Source: Bacillus mycoides (lineage in GTDB: Bacteria > Bacillota > Bacilli > Bacillales > Bacillaceae_G). Taken from it: a DNA stretch of 64,000 nt. This document shows positions 44,399 through 54,482 of the stretch, one piece after another. The first letter of the stretch is position 1; every line of letters starts with the position of its first letter. The position numbers and the translations under genes were made by a program. The notes under the pieces were generated by a model, which ran no database searches, was not told where the DNA came from, and saw only the letters and a list, made by a program, of their open reading frames with translations. The stretch is taken from NCBI RefSeq assembly GCF_001757995.1, contig NZ_LXLV01000062.1, positions 62,001 through 126,000 on the forward strand, in the 5' to 3' direction.

Positions 44399-44828
44399 AA
44401 CAACCACAATTTCCTTTTTTACTTTCTACTGCTGCACCAGTTTCACCCTTCAATACATCGCCGCCAGTTGAAACTAATATTTCATCTGTTACATTGTTAG
44501 AAATGGTACTAGCAACTAGCTGTAGTAAGTCATTTACATACGTTTGTGAAGATTTAAACTCCTGTACAACTGGGATATTATCTAACTTATCTTGAAGTGC
44601 ATCAATTTCAGCTTCTACTTTTTTCAAAGCTTCCCATTTCCCATAATGTTGCAAGTTTACTGCTTGTTTTTGCAAAGCTTTTATTTCATCAATTGCTCGC
44701 TTTACATTTTCATTTTTATTAATTTGTGCTTCTGCTCGCTTAAAGAAATCGACTTCTTCTGTTTCAGAGATCATTTTCGCTAATTCTTTCGCTTGCTCAA
44801 CAATTTCATCTTTCGTATATACTTTCAT
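44397..44828 (-). CDS. ricA: RicA (YmcA), RicAFT complex subunit
   Basis: 143 residues, helical (QAKELAKMISETEEVDFFKRAEAQINKNENVKRAIDEIKALQKQAVNLQHYGK). It ends in a GNCGC tail whose cysteines help bind an iron-sulphur cluster in the RicA-RicF-RicT complex. The complex promotes RNase Y processing of selected mRNAs and biofilm, competence and sporulation decisions. The gene is 3 bases downstream of miaB, the conserved Bacillus arrangement. RNase Y itself is encoded at 52820-54382. Confidence 0.93.
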   Translation of the reverse strand: MKVYTKDEIVEQAKELAKMISETEEVDFFKRAEAQINKNENVKRAIDEIKALQKQAVNLQHYGKWEALKKVEAEIDALQDKLDNIPVVQEFKSSQTYVNDLLQLVASTISNNVTDEILVSTGGDVLKGETGAAVESKKGNCGC

Positions 44829-44831
44829 CTA

Positions 44832-46361
44832 TTATTTCACCTCAATCGGTTCCTTAACCAATTCCCCGTTAAGAGACCAAGTTTTTGCTTCCGTTACTTT
44901 TACTTTCACAAGCTGACCAATTAAAGATTTTGAAGCAACAAAGTTTACAAGTTTATTCGTACGTGTGTATCCCGCAAGTACTTCAGGGTTATTCTTACTT
45001 TCTCCATCAACTAACACTTCTACAATTTGTCCTATATAACGCTTGTTTTTATTAACTGCATATTCATTCACTAGTGTATTTAAGCGTTGTAATCGCTCTT
45101 TCTTCACTTCCATCGGAACATTATCTTGCATTTTTGCAGCTGGTGTACCTTCACGCGGAGAATAAATAAATGTAAATGCCGTATCAAATCCTACTTCACG
45201 ATATAACGACATCGTCTCTTCAAACTGTTCGTCCGTTTCATTTGGGAAACCAACGATAATATCAGTCGTTAGTACTGCATTTGGAATTGTTTCTTTAATT
45301 TTTCGTACAAGCTCTAAATAGTGTTCTCGCGAATATTTACGCGCCATAATTTTAAGCATATCTGTACTACCAGATTGAACTGGTAAGTGGATATGTTCTA
45401 CTAGGTTACCACCTTTTCCAAGAACATCAATTAAATGATCATCAAAATCACGTGGATGACTTGTTGTAAAACGAATACGTGCGATATCGATTTTACGAAG
45501 TTCATCCATTAAATCGCCAAGACCATATTGTATATCTTCAAAGTCTTTACCGTATGCGTTTACGTTTTGACCAAGTAACGTAATTTCTCTATAACCGTTC
45601 GCAGCTAAATGGCGAATTTCTTTAATAATATCTTCTGGACGTCTGCTACGCTCTTTTCCGCGTGTATACGGTACAATACAATATGTACAGAACTTATCAC
45701 AGCCATACATAATATTTACCCACGCTTTAATATCACCACGACGTACTTTCGGAAGGTTTTCAATTACATCCCCTTCTTTTGACCAAACTTCAACTACCGT
45801 CTCTTTTGAGAACATTGCGTCCTTTAAGATATACGGTAATCTATGAATATTATGTGTACCAAACACCATATCTACATGCTGATTTTTTTGCATAATTTTA
45901 TTTACAACAGATTCCTCTTGAGACATACAACCACATACACCAATTAAAAGATCCGGATTTCTTCGCTTTAATGATTTTAAATGACCAAGTTCACCGAACA
46001 CTTTATTTTCAGCGTTTTCACGAATTGCACAAGTATTTAATAAAATCACATCTGCCTCTTCAGTTGAAAAAGTTGGCTCATATCCAAGTGTTGTAAAAAT
46101 CCCAGCCATTACTTCTGTATCATGCTCATTCATTTGACAGCCATATGTACGAATGTAAAACTTTCTTCCTGCGCCAAAATTACGGAACTCTTCAGGTAAG
46201 CCAAAATCTCGTTCAATTTTAATTTCTTCTTTCCCACGCTTTTTCGCCAATTTCAAGGAAGGTGGTTGGTATACACTTTCAAAGTATTTACTATAATCTT
46301 TCTCTTCTTTTTTCGTAGAGGAATTTGCTTGTCGACTTGCTAATCGTTGTTGCTCGTTCAT
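44832..46361 (-). CDS. miaB: tRNA-2-methylthio-N6-dimethylallyladenosine synthase MiaB
   Basis: 509 residues from [11 protein letters not shown], with AAAGGAG seven bases upstream; the open frame extends a further 55 codons but without a ribosome-binding site. It adds the methylthio group at A37 of tRNAs. The N-terminal methylthiotransferase domain has [13 protein letters not shown] and [13 protein letters not shown] cysteines, the radical-SAM cluster is in [17 protein letters not shown], and a C-terminal TRAM domain is near [24 protein letters not shown]. Operon with ricA. Confidence 0.97.
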   Translation of the reverse strand: MNEQQRLASRQANSSTKKEEKDYSKYFESVYQPPSLKLAKKRGKEEIKIERDFGLPEEFRNFGAGRKFYIRTYGCQMNEHDTEVMAGIFTTLGYEPTFSTEEADVILLNTCAIRENAENKVFGELGHLKSLKRRNPDLLIGVCGCMSQEESVVNKIMQKNQHVDMVFGTHNIHRLPYILKDAMFSKETVVEVWSKEGDVIENLPKVRRGDIKAWVNIMYGCDKFCTYCIVPYTRGKERSRRPEDIIKEIRHLAANGYREITLLGQNVNAYGKDFEDIQYGLGDLMDELRKIDIARIRFTTSHPRDFDDHLIDVLGKGGNLVEHIHLPVQSGSTDMLKIMARKYSREHYLELVRKIKETIPNAVLTTDIIVGFPNETDEQFEETMSLYREVGFDTAFTFIYSPREGTPAAKMQDNVPMEVKKERLQRLNTLVNEYAVNKNKRYIGQIVEVLVDGESKNNPEVLAGYTRTNKLVNFVASKSLIGQLVKVKVTEAKTWSLNGELVKEPIEVK

Positions 46362-46755
46362 CGGTAATCTCCTTTCACCCTTAACTATACACTCTGTAGT
46401 CCATTTTAATGCGCTTAGACCCATCTCAATGATGTTAGATAGCTTGAGAGATAACTTGCCCTTTGAAACTTGAGTAATCGATCTAATCATCCGTAAGAAT
46501 GAAGTCTTCCCCACACAAATAGACATTCCCTTTTTATTATTTCATCTTGTCCTATTGAAAAGCATATTGCTTTATCCCTATACACATTATCATAGTATAG
46601 AACGTTTAGCCAATTTTAAAGAAGAAGAAGCCTAATCCTATATTACATTTCACAGTTAATGAACATGCTATTTTTATACAACGATTTATATATCATTTTA
46701 TCATTCTGAATTTTCTAAGTAAACAAATCTATTAATTATTTTTATTCACTCAAAA
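46362..46755. other. Intergenic stretch upstream of miaB
   Basis: The 165 bases next to miaB stay open in its frame (a chance extension), then AT-rich DNA up to the korB terminator. It should hold the miaB promoter; no clear boxes were identified. Confidence 0.4.
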
Positions 46756-46781
46756 AGAAGGTTGCCAAATGGCAACCTTCT
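46756..46781 (-). terminator. korAB terminator
   Basis: AGAAGGTTGCC pairs with GGCAACCTTCT around AAAT. Confidence 0.88.
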
Positions 46782-46790
46782 CTCCGATCA

Positions 46791-47657
46791 TTACATAAAT
46801 TCAGCAACAAGCTCATCAAACATTTTTTGATCCATATTCAAATCAGCTTGCACTAAAGGCTTTTCACTATAGTCTTTTACAAGCTCTTGGTAAGAAGGCT
46901 GCTTTGTATTTTGATAAATTAAACCTGTTACTAACCCGTTCTTTTCCATTAATGTTTGCATAGCCATCATGCGGTTAGATGGATCATATCCTTCTACTGT
47001 ACTTAGTTTCGTTAAATTCTCTTTAAACCAATCATAAGTATTTACTTTATTGTAAGTAACACATGGACTAAATACATTAATTAATGAAAAGCCTTTATGG
47101 TTAATACCAGCTTCAATAATTTGCGTTAATTCTTTTAAATCACTTGAAAAGCTTTGCGCCACAAATGTCGCACCAGCTGTTAAAGCCATTTCCATAACAT
47201 TTAGTGATGGTTCAATTGAACCTTGTGGTGTACTTTTCGTTTTAAATCCAGCTTCACTACGTGGTGAAGTTTGACCTTTTGTTAATCCGTAAATTTGGTT
47301 ATCCATTACGATGTACGTAATATCAATGTTACGACGAATAGAATGGATTGTATGTCCCATACCAATCGCAAAACCATCACCGTCACCACCGGATGCAATA
47401 ACTGTTAAATCACGATTTGCCATTTTCACACCTTGTGCAATCGGAAGAGCACGTCCGTGAATACTATGCAAACCATATGAATTAATATACCCTGAAATAC
47501 GACCGGAACAGCCGATACCAGAAATAACAGCTAGCTCATCTGGATTTAAACCAACGTTAGCTGCCGCACGCTGAATCGCAGCCTGCACCGAGAAGTCTCC
47601 GCAACCTGGGCACCAGTTTGGTTTTACACTGTTACGAAAGTCCTTAAATGTTGCCAT
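46791..47657 (-). CDS. korB: 2-oxoacid:ferredoxin oxidoreductase, beta subunit
   Basis: 288 residues, thiamine-diphosphate-binding subunit. CPGCGDFSVQAAI near the N-terminus carries cluster-type cysteines, GIGCSGRISGY and GGDGDGFAIGMGH-type residues (SGGDGDGFAIG) bind ThDP-Mg, and YIVMDNQIYGLTKGQTSP is characteristic. It joins the alpha subunit to oxidise 2-oxoglutarate or pyruvate to the acyl-CoA with ferredoxin. Overlaps korA by 14 bases. Substrate (2-oxoglutarate versus others) inferred from close relatives. Confidence 0.92.
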   Translation of the reverse strand: MATFKDFRNSVKPNWCPGCGDFSVQAAIQRAAANVGLNPDELAVISGIGCSGRISGYINSYGLHSIHGRALPIAQGVKMANRDLTVIASGGDGDGFAIGMGHTIHSIRRNIDITYIVMDNQIYGLTKGQTSPRSEAGFKTKSTPQGSIEPSLNVMEMALTAGATFVAQSFSSDLKELTQIIEAGINHKGFSLINVFSPCVTYNKVNTYDWFKENLTKLSTVEGYDPSNRMMAMQTLMEKNGLVTGLIYQNTKQPSYQELVKDYSEKPLVQADLNMDQKMFDELVAEFM

Positions 47658-49401
47658 TTAATACAACCCCTTTTTTACATTCGTTGTAAATCTCTTTCGG
47701 CAAGAATGGATTTCCATCGTATTTTAAAAGACTAGAAATTTTCTCACCATTGCCAAGATTCATTTTCATAATGTTAGCAAGCTGACCAGTTGCATTGTTT
47801 TCTACTACTACAACACGCTTCGCTTTTTTCACAAGTGGATCGATTTCAGCTGTTGGGAACGGATGAATTAAACGTACATGGGCATGGTTTACTTTCATTC
47901 CTTCTTGTTCCAAACGCTGCATTGCCTCTTCGATCGCACCACGAGTTGAGTTAAAGCCAACTAACAATACGTCTGCGTCATCATGCTTAGCATTTTTGTA
48001 AATAGGGTTATTAAACTGCAAGTTCGCCATTTTACGGAAACGTTTGTCCATTTGATCTTTACGATTTAACGCTGATTCAGATGGTTTACCCGTTTCATCA
48101 TGTTCTACACCTGTAACATGGTGAATACCATTTTTCATACCAGGTAAAACACGTGGTGAAATTCCATCTTCTGTTACTTCATAACGCTTGAAGTATGCTT
48201 TATTTTCACGTTCTGGTAATTCTACTTCTAAATCAAGCTTACCACGACGAATTTCCACTTTATCTAACTTAAGTGGTTCTACTGTTTGCTTTCCTAAAGA
48301 AAGCTGTAGATCTGTTAAGAAGATAACAGGCACTTGATATTCTTCTGCTAAGTTAAATGCTTCTACAATATCATAGAAAGCTTCTTCAACTGTACTTGGC
48401 GCCATTACGATTTTCGGAATTTCACCATGCGTTCCGTAAATCATAGCCATTAAGTCAGACTGCTCTTGTTTTGTTGGTAAGCCTGTACTTGGACCACCAC
48501 GTTGTGTATCAATGATAACTAGCGGTGTTTCAGTAATACCTGCTAAACCAATTGCTTCCATCATTAAAGAAAGACCAGGACCAGCAGATGCTGTTAATGT
48601 ACGCACACCAGCGTAGTTTGCACCGATCGCCATTGTACAAGCTGCGATTTCATCCTCAGTTTGGATTACTGTTCCGCCAACTTTCGGTAACTTTTTAATT
48701 AAGTATTCCATAATTTCAGATGCAGGTGTGATTGGATATGCAGACATAAAGCGAGCACCACCAGCTACCGCACCAAATGCGATTGCGTCGTTTCCAATCA
48801 TAAACATGCGTTTCTTACCATCAGCTTTTTCAAGCTGCATCATGTTTACTTTCTCACCAAGCAATTCTTTCATGTATTGAGAGCCGCGTTTAATTGCTTC
48901 CATATTCTTTTGAACGACTTGCTCTCCTTTACGACCAAAGATTTCTTCAACAACCTCTAAATAAGCTGTTTCGTCTAATCCTAACACCGCACTTGATGCC
49001 CCAACAGCAACCATGTTTTTCATTAAAGATGTGCCTAATTCTGAAGCGATATCTGTAAACGGTATCACATATAGATTTACATCTGTATTATCAGGTATTG
49101 TCGGATTAAATTTCGCATCCGCAACTACAATTCCGCCCGGACGTAGTTCGTGGAAGTTAAAATCAATTGTTTCTTGATCAAAAGCAATTAAAATATCTAA
49201 ATCATCTGAGATCGCACGTACTTCTGTTGTACTTACACGAATTTTATTATTTGTATGGCCGCCTTTAATACGTGATGAGAAGTGGCGGTAACCGTATAGG
49301 TAATATCCTAATCGGTTTAATGCAATACAGAAGATTTCTCCTGTACTTTCAATTCCTTCACCTTGTTGGCCTCCAACTTTCCATGAAAGTTGACTAATCA
49401 T
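47644..49401 (-). CDS. korA: 2-oxoacid:ferredoxin oxidoreductase, alpha subunit (gamma-alpha fusion)
   Basis: 585 residues. The N-terminal ~180 residues are the gamma domain (WKVGGQQGEGIESTGEIFC, HFSSRIKGGHTNNKIRV). The rest is the pyrimidine-binding alpha domain (GAVAGGARFMSAYPITPASEIMEYL, QTEDEIAACTMAIGANYAGVRTLTASAGPGLSLM). This fused two-subunit architecture is the usual one in aerobic Bacillus. Operon korA-korB. CoA-dependent oxidative decarboxylation in the cytoplasm. Confidence 0.92.
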   Translation of the reverse strand: MISQLSWKVGGQQGEGIESTGEIFCIALNRLGYYLYGYRHFSSRIKGGHTNNKIRVSTTEVRAISDDLDILIAFDQETIDFNFHELRPGGIVVADAKFNPTIPDNTDVNLYVIPFTDIASELGTSLMKNMVAVGASSAVLGLDETAYLEVVEEIFGRKGEQVVQKNMEAIKRGSQYMKELLGEKVNMMQLEKADGKKRMFMIGNDAIAFGAVAGGARFMSAYPITPASEIMEYLIKKLPKVGGTVIQTEDEIAACTMAIGANYAGVRTLTASAGPGLSLMMEAIGLAGITETPLVIIDTQRGGPSTGLPTKQEQSDLMAMIYGTHGEIPKIVMAPSTVEEAFYDIVEAFNLAEEYQVPVIFLTDLQLSLGKQTVEPLKLDKVEIRRGKLDLEVELPERENKAYFKRYEVTEDGISPRVLPGMKNGIHHVTGVEHDETGKPSESALNRKDQMDKRFRKMANLQFNNPIYKNAKHDDADVLLVGFNSTRGAIEEAMQRLEQEGMKVNHAHVRLIHPFPTAEIDPLVKKAKRVVVVENNATGQLANIMKMNLGNGEKISSLLKYDGNPFLPKEIYNECKKGVVLNGNI

Positions 49402-49628
49402 CTCCTACACCCCTTTTGGCTGCATTCATTGTAGTGTATTTTTTTACAGTAATAGTTTAGCATTTTTTATGCAAATAAACTACAATGGACGCAAATTATG
49501 CCTCTTCTGATTTCACTTAACCTTTAGTATAATGCTATTTCGTTTACCATTCTAGTATTAGGTCTTAAAAAAATCAATAAATTCAAGTTAATTTATTTTA
49601 ATTTTTCTGAATTTTTAAAACAAAATCT

Positions 49629-50552
49629 TTAGAACGTTATACAGTCAACAAAATTTTTATACAAAAATCGCTCTACAGTTGATTCACTATACTTTTTACA
49701 CAGTTGATTAATTATACTTTCATAATCCCTATATGCTTCTACACCTACAACCGTTTCTAAAATCCCATCAAAATCAGAACCAAACCCTATATTTTTTTCT
49801 CCACCTAATGAACAAATATATTCCACATGCCTTAATATATCTGCGATATTCGCTTGTCTTTCATTCGTTAAAAACTGTGGTACGAAAGTAATACCAATAA
49901 TGCTATTTTTCTTTATAAGAGCTTTTATTTGTTCATCGGTTAAATTTCGTGGATGCCCACAAAGTTGATAACAGTTTGAGTGAGATGCAATTGGTTTTTT
50001 AGCAATTTCAATAACATCCCAAAAGCTTCTTTCATTTAAGTGAGACACATCGGTCCATAAATGTAACGTATTAAGTTCTTGTACAACTTGTCTACCAAAT
50101 GTAGTTAAACCTGCTCCACGTGCCTCTAGCGCTCCATCAGCTAACAGATTGGCATAGTTCCATGTCAATCCAAAAGAACGTACACCTAAGCGATAAAACA
50201 AACGTAATTTCATCGCTTCTTTTCCAATTGCTTCGCATCCTTCTAATGTTAATAATGCTCCAATCTCGTCCTGTTTTAGCATATTAATATCGTTTTTTGT
50301 CTGAATAAACTTCATTCCTGGTAGCGATAGAATTTCATTATGAAAAATATCTATCATTTGCAGCGCAACTTCAAAACGCTTTTCATACGCTACTGTTTCT
50401 GGTACATATATAGCAAAGCATTGTATACTTCCTTTTCTTTTCTTTAATTGTTCAAATGTAATATGTAATTGTGAATCGTTTTGAAAGTCTTTTTTTCCTT
50501 TTGCACTCCATAACTGCAAGAGTACATCGCAATGAGCATCAAAAATTTTCAT
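49629..50552 (-). CDS. Membrane-dipeptidase family (M19) zinc dipeptidase
   Basis: 307 residues from the ATG at 50550-50552; GGAGG is seven bases upstream, while the ATG two codons earlier is too close to it. Amidohydrolase fold with metal ligands in FDAHCDVL (His-x-Asp), the bridging Glu in LLTLEGCEAIG, and His residues in TDVSHLNERSF, ASHSNCYQLCGHPRNL, plus GFGSDFDG. No signal peptide. Its upstream DNA has been replaced by a tnpB fragment that ends at this ribosome-binding site, so its original promoter is probably lost. Confidence 0.9.
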   Translation of the reverse strand: MKIFDAHCDVLLQLWSAKGKKDFQNDSQLHITFEQLKKRKGSIQCFAIYVPETVAYEKRFEVALQMIDIFHNEILSLPGMKFIQTKNDINMLKQDEIGALLTLEGCEAIGKEAMKLRLFYRLGVRSFGLTWNYANLLADGALEARGAGLTTFGRQVVQELNTLHLWTDVSHLNERSFWDVIEIAKKPIASHSNCYQLCGHPRNLTDEQIKALIKKNSIIGITFVPQFLTNERQANIADILRHVEYICSLGGEKNIGFGSDFDGILETVVGVEAYRDYESIINQLCKKYSESTVERFLYKNFVDCITF

Positions 50553-50554
50553 TT

Positions 50555-51049
50555 TCATTCCTCCACTTTGAACTCCCCACTCGGATTCCTTCTGACGGTC
50601 GCACTCAAAACTCGTCCTTCTACCTCACGACTTTTGGTAAATTTGACAAGACCCAGTTTCGGTAACTTCAATTTATTATCTATAATCACGGTGTTTCCAT
50701 TTGTGTGTTTCGTTGTATAGGATTGGACTTTATTGTTTTTCGATTTAAACCGGGGAGCCTTGTTTTGTTTTTTGAAGAATCTTGCATACGAGTCAGCGAG
50801 GTTGTGAAGAGAAGATTGAAGAGCTATACTGTCCACTTCTTTTAGCCATACAAATTCTTTTTTGAGAATAGGTAATTGCAAAGAACAAGTACCATAGGAT
50901 AACGCTTTTCCAGTTTCTTTATATCTATCATTCCACTTTTCCAAAAAGTAGTTGAATACAAAACGTGAACAACCAATTGTTTTCGCAATTTGATTTTTTT
51001 GTTCTACACTAGGATAGATCCGGAACAGATAGGCTTTATGGACAAGCAC
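50555..51049 (-). pseudogene. tnpB (IS605/IS1341 OrfB) N-terminal fragment
   Basis: 164 residues from a GTG start. They match the N-terminal part of TnpB, the RNA-guided nuclease of IS605 elements: KAYLFRIYPSVEQKNQIAKTIGCSRFVFNYFLEKWNDRY is the OrfB helix-turn-helix, followed by the KKEFVWLKEVDS and RFFKKQNKAPRFKSKNN segments. The RuvC nuclease domain and the zinc ribbon (another ~200 residues) are gone. The frame ends TGGAGGAATGA, which is the ribosome-binding site of the dipeptidase gene. Neither the omega-RNA nor the right end of the element is present, and no clear left end was found. Confidence 0.85.
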
Positions 51050-51447
51050 CGCTTTTTATCTCACTTTCTATTTGTATTTGTTTACAATCTTTTTCATGAT
51101 ATACATGAGAACGACATCGAGATATAGCAAAAAATACTGATCACGTATCATTTCTTCTTTTTCGTCGAAAGTCCTCTCTCCCTTTCAAAAAGATATACAA
51201 ATGAAAGGACTTTTACAATGAAACAATTTCGTAGATATAAGAATGCTTCGGAGCCGTAACACTTTCTTTCTATAGGAACATAATACCGATTCTTCACAAA
51301 GAAGACCTTTTGACTTTTTCCTAACCGCCATTCATCTCCCACCTCTTTATTTAGACCATGTCCTATCCATTCTTTCAGGTAGGAGTTTTCTGTCGGGAAA
51401 TGATAAAAAACAACCTGTTTGCATGTATGCAAACAGGTTGTTTCAAC
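51050..51447. other. Remnant-like stretch between tnpB fragment and spoVS
   Basis: Holds the spoVS terminator at 51405-51443 and a 94-codon minus-strand frame (51148-51432) that would start at a TTG within that terminator. The frame lacks a ribosome-binding site, so it is probably not a gene, although a stretch such as EWIGHGLNKEVGDEWRLG reads like protein and may be a decayed fragment. TCATGTATATCATGA at about 51093 is a small palindrome. Confidence 0.4.
51405..51443 (-). terminator. spoVS terminator
   Basis: AACAACCTGTTTGCAT pairs with ATGCAAACAGGTTGTT almost end to end around a minimal loop. Confidence 0.9.
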
Positions 51448-51708
51448 TTAACGAGGTTCTACAATTAATTTTATCGCTGTACGCTCTTCACCATCAATCA
51501 TAATATCTGTAAAAGCTGGGATACAAATCAAGTCCAAACCGCTAGGCGCTACAAATCCTCTTGCAATTGCTACTGCCTTTACCGCTTGGTTCAATGCACC
51601 TGCACCAATAGCTTGAATTTCTGCTGTTCCGCGTTCGCGAATAACACCTGCAAGTGCACCAGCTACAGAATTAGGGACCGACGTTGCTTTAACTTTTAAT
51701 ATTTCCAT
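51448..51708 (-). CDS. spoVS: Stage V sporulation protein S
   Basis: 86 residues from MEILKVKATSVPNSVAGALAG, behind GGAGGA; the open frame begins 13 codons earlier. Alba-like fold protein needed for passage through stage V of sporulation and coat assembly. Characteristic runs IQAIGAGALNQAVKAVAIARG and DIMIDGEERTAIKLIVEPR; the family is nearly invariant. It lies next to ymdB as in B. subtilis. Confidence 0.97.
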   Translation of the reverse strand: MEILKVKATSVPNSVAGALAGVIRERGTAEIQAIGAGALNQAVKAVAIARGFVAPSGLDLICIPAFTDIMIDGEERTAIKLIVEPR

Positions 51709-51857
51709 TCCGCGTTTCCTCCTCGTTTCTATAAAAAGTAATAGCAATTATTTCACTTTAACTTATATTCACGAGGAATGGCACGTATTCCTGCTAAATT
51801 TCTGTAATTTTTCTAAAAAATTAAAATATAATAAATTCTCTAACTTTTCGTTAAAAA

Positions 51858-52652
51858 TCAATCAAAAAACGGTTGGTCATCATTAATTAAAATACGCTCA
51901 ATTTTCTTCGCTTTCCCTGTATTAGGATCCACATCAATTAACACTGCACTTAATTGCGTTCTGCCATTCGTCACTTCAAAACGTACTGGTAAGTTCGTTA
52001 AAAACTTCTTCAATACCGCTTCGCGATCCATGCCTAAAATCCCATCATATGGGCCTGTCATACCAACATCTGTAATATAAGCTGTTCCGCTTGGTAAAAT
52101 ACGATTATCAGCTGTGGGAACGTGTGTATGTGTACCTACTACCGCTGTAGCACGACCGTCTACGTACCAACCTAACGCCTGCTTCTCACTTGTTGTTTCA
52201 GCATGAAAATCAATAAAGATAATGTTTGTACGTTTTTTTGCAATGCTGATTAACTCATCCACTTTACGGAATGGACAATCAATCGGAGGAAGGAAAGTAC
52301 GTCCTTGTAAGTTAATAACTGCAACTTCTGTTCCATTACAATTTACAAAGATAAGCCCTTTTCCCGGCGCTCCTTCTGGGAAGTTAGCTGGTCTTGCAAG
52401 ATATTTTGCATCATCGATAAATTCAAATACTTCACGGTTATCCCAAGCATGGTTTCCAAGCGTAACTGCTTGTGCCCCACACTCTAAAAAGTTTCGATAT
52501 ATCTTTTCCGTAATTCCACGTCCACCCGCAGCATTTTCTCCATTAATAATTGTTACTGTGGGTGTATATTTTTTCTTTAATGCCGGTACGTACTGTTGAA
52601 TCATGTCTCTACCAGGAGATCCTACTACATCCCCAACAAATAATATTCTCAT
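51858..52652 (-). CDS. ymdB: YmdB metallophosphoesterase
   Basis: 264 residues. Calcineurin-like phosphodiesterase active on 2',3'-cyclic nucleotides, controlling late adaptive behaviour and biofilm formation. Metal ligands are in FVGDVVGSPGRDM (Asp), INGENAAGGRGI (Asn-Glu), TLGNHAWDN (Asn-His), IDFHAETTSEK and VVGTHTHVPTAD. Length and start (MRILFVG) fit the family. Located between rny and spoVS, the usual neighbours. Confidence 0.95.
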   Translation of the reverse strand: MRILFVGDVVGSPGRDMIQQYVPALKKKYTPTVTIINGENAAGGRGITEKIYRNFLECGAQAVTLGNHAWDNREVFEFIDDAKYLARPANFPEGAPGKGLIFVNCNGTEVAVINLQGRTFLPPIDCPFRKVDELISIAKKRTNIIFIDFHAETTSEKQALGWYVDGRATAVVGTHTHVPTADNRILPSGTAYITDVGMTGPYDGILGMDREAVLKKFLTNLPVRFEVTNGRTQLSAVLIDVDPNTGKAKKIERILINDDQPFFD

Positions 52653-52795
52653 ATGTCTTACCCTTTCTATGTACTACATTTTTTATTACCATACTATAAC
52701 TTAAAGCTATTTCCTTACAACAGTTACAATTTGTCTATTATAAGTTTATACTGCTCATAAATAATTTTCTTTATTTTACCCAATTCCAACACAAA

Positions 52796-52826
52796 AAAAT
52801 AAAGTGGTGTTTCACCACTTTATTTT
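52796..52826 (-). terminator. rny terminator
   Basis: AATAAAGTGGTG pairs with CACCACTTTATT around TTT; it overlaps the rny stop codon. Confidence 0.88.
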
Positions 52827-54382
52827 GCGTATTCCACTGCACGTGTTTCACGAATAACAGTTACTTTAATATGTCCTGGATAATCCAGTTCATTTTCAAT
52901 ACGTTTTCGAATATCACGAGCTAAACGATGAGCTTCTAAATCATCAATTGTATCTGGTTTTACCAGAATACGAACTTCACGTCCTGCTTGAATTGCGAAA
53001 GATTTTTCTACGCCTTCATAAGACTCTGAAATTTCTTCTAACTTTTCAAGACGACGAATGTAGTTCTCAAGCGTTTCACTACGAGCTCCCGGTCTTGCAG
53101 CTGATAATGCATCTGCTGCAGCAACTAGAACTGCAATGATAGAAGTTGGTTCTGTGTCACCATGGTGAGATGCAATACTGTTTATTACAACCGGATGCTC
53201 TTTATATTTCGTTGCGAGTTCAACACCAATTTCAACGTGGCTACCTTCTACTTCATGATCGATTGCTTTTCCGATATCATGTAATAGACCAGCACGTCTT
53301 GCTAGTTTTTCATCCTCACCAAGCTCCGCTGCCATAAGTCCAGTTAAGTATGCAACTTCCATAGAGTGTTTTAAGACGTTTTGTCCGTAACTTGTACGGT
53401 ATTTTAAACGACCTAAAATTTTAATTAAATCTGGATGTAAGCCATGAACACCCACTTCAAACGTTGTTTGCTCTCCGACTTCACGAATATACTCGTCCAC
53501 TTCACGTCTTGATTTTTCGACCATCTCTTCAATACGCGCTGGGTGAATACGTCCGTCCTGTACTAGTTTATCAAGAGCGATACGAGCTGTTTCACGACGA
53601 ATCGGGTCAAATCCAGATAGAATTACCGCTTCTGGTGTATCATCGATAATAAGGTCAATACCTGTTAACGTTTCTAACGTACGAATATTACGACCTTCAC
53701 GTCCGATAATACGTCCCTTCATTTCGTCGTTTGGAAGATTTACAACCGAAACGGTTGTTTCAGCAACATGATCAGCTGCACATCTTTGCATTGCAAGAGA
53801 TAAAATCTCTTTTGCCTTCTTATCCGCTTCTTCTTTCGCGCGAACTTCACTTTCTTTTACCATAACGGCAATTTCATGAGAAACTTCACTTTCCACTTTA
53901 CCAAGAATAATTGCTTTCGCTTGTTCGCGGGTCAGATTGGAAATGCGCTCTAATTCTGTTTGTTGCTTTTGAACTAACTCTCCCACTTTGCTTTCCAACT
54001 CTTCAATCTGTTGTTGTTTCGCTAAAAGAGATTCCTCTTTCTTTTCTAACTGTTGCTCGCGCTTATCGAGCGTTTCGTCTTTACGATCAAGGTTCTCTTC
54101 TTTTTGCATTAAACGATTTTCTTGTTTTTGTAATTCGCTTCTACGGTCACGAATTTCTAATTCAGCTTCTGTACGAAGTGTATGAATTTCATCCTTTGCT
54201 TCTAAAAGCGCTTCTTTCTTAAGTGCTTCAGCATCACGATTCGCTTCGTCTAGAATACGTTTTGCTTCATTAGCTGCACCATTAATCTTCGCTTCGGCAA
54301 TAGACTTTCGAACAAAAAAGCCAACAACTGCACCGACTGTTGCAAGCAAAATGGAGATGAGTATCCAAACTGTACTACTCAT
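52820..54382 (-). CDS. rny: Ribonuclease Y
   Basis: 520 residues from [12 protein letters not shown], behind GGGGAGGTG. Membrane-anchored endoribonuclease starting bulk mRNA decay. N-terminal membrane span (~residues 4-24), then a long coiled coil to about 200 ([38 protein letters not shown]), a KH domain ([17 protein letters not shown]) and an HD domain ([20 protein letters not shown]). Its leader contains a strong hairpin ending in six T, see 54404-54454. Works with RicA-F-T, whose ricA gene is 8 kb downstream. Confidence 0.97.
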   Translation of the reverse strand: MSSTVWILISILLATVGAVVGFFVRKSIAEAKINGAANEAKRILDEANRDAEALKKEALLEAKDEIHTLRTEAELEIRDRRSELQKQENRLMQKEENLDRKDETLDKREQQLEKKEESLLAKQQQIEELESKVGELVQKQQTELERISNLTREQAKAIILGKVESEVSHEIAVMVKESEVRAKEEADKKAKEILSLAMQRCAADHVAETTVSVVNLPNDEMKGRIIGREGRNIRTLETLTGIDLIIDDTPEAVILSGFDPIRRETARIALDKLVQDGRIHPARIEEMVEKSRREVDEYIREVGEQTTFEVGVHGLHPDLIKILGRLKYRTSYGQNVLKHSMEVAYLTGLMAAELGEDEKLARRAGLLHDIGKAIDHEVEGSHVEIGVELATKYKEHPVVINSIASHHGDTEPTSIIAVLVAAADALSAARPGARSETLENYIRRLEKLEEISESYEGVEKSFAIQAGREVRILVKPDTIDDLEAHRLARDIRKRIENELDYPGHIKVTVIRETRAVEYAK

Positions 54383-54403
54383 GATTTCACCTCCCCTTGC
54401 TAT

Positions 54404-54482
54404 GAATGAAAAAAGACTGTCGGCATGTACATTGAATGACAACGTACAGCAAAGACCGTCGTCCCGCTTTTTTAAGGGACTT
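54404..54482 (-). promoter_or_regulatory. Structured rny leader with terminator-like hairpin
   Basis: In the rny direction: a small stem GTCCC...GGGAC (about 54460-54482), then a long interrupted stem made of GAC-GTC-GC-TGTAC pairing with GTACA-GC-GAC-GTC around a 13-base loop, immediately followed by TTTTTT (54409-54414) and, some 20 bases later, the rny ribosome-binding site. This looks like an attenuator or a protective 5' structure. Nothing else is recognised in 54483-54830. Confidence 0.55.

Noticed and set aside
46362-46526. 55-codon in-frame extension upstream of miaB
   Set aside because: The ATG at 46359-46361 has AAAGGAG at good spacing and begins the conserved MiaB N-terminus. The extension has no such site and no resemblance to MiaB.
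51148-51432. 94-codon minus-strand frame between tnpB fragment and spoVS
   Set aside because: It begins at a TTG inside the spoVS terminator without a ribosome-binding site. Kept only as a possible decayed fragment.
53911-54222. Plus-strand frames opposite rny
   Set aside because: Leu/Arg-rich shadows of the Lys/Glu coiled coil; the coding strand is clearly rny.
54383-54442. 20-codon upstream extension of rny
   Set aside because: It would be encoded by the leader hairpin; the membrane span and the GGGGAGGTG site place the start at 54382.
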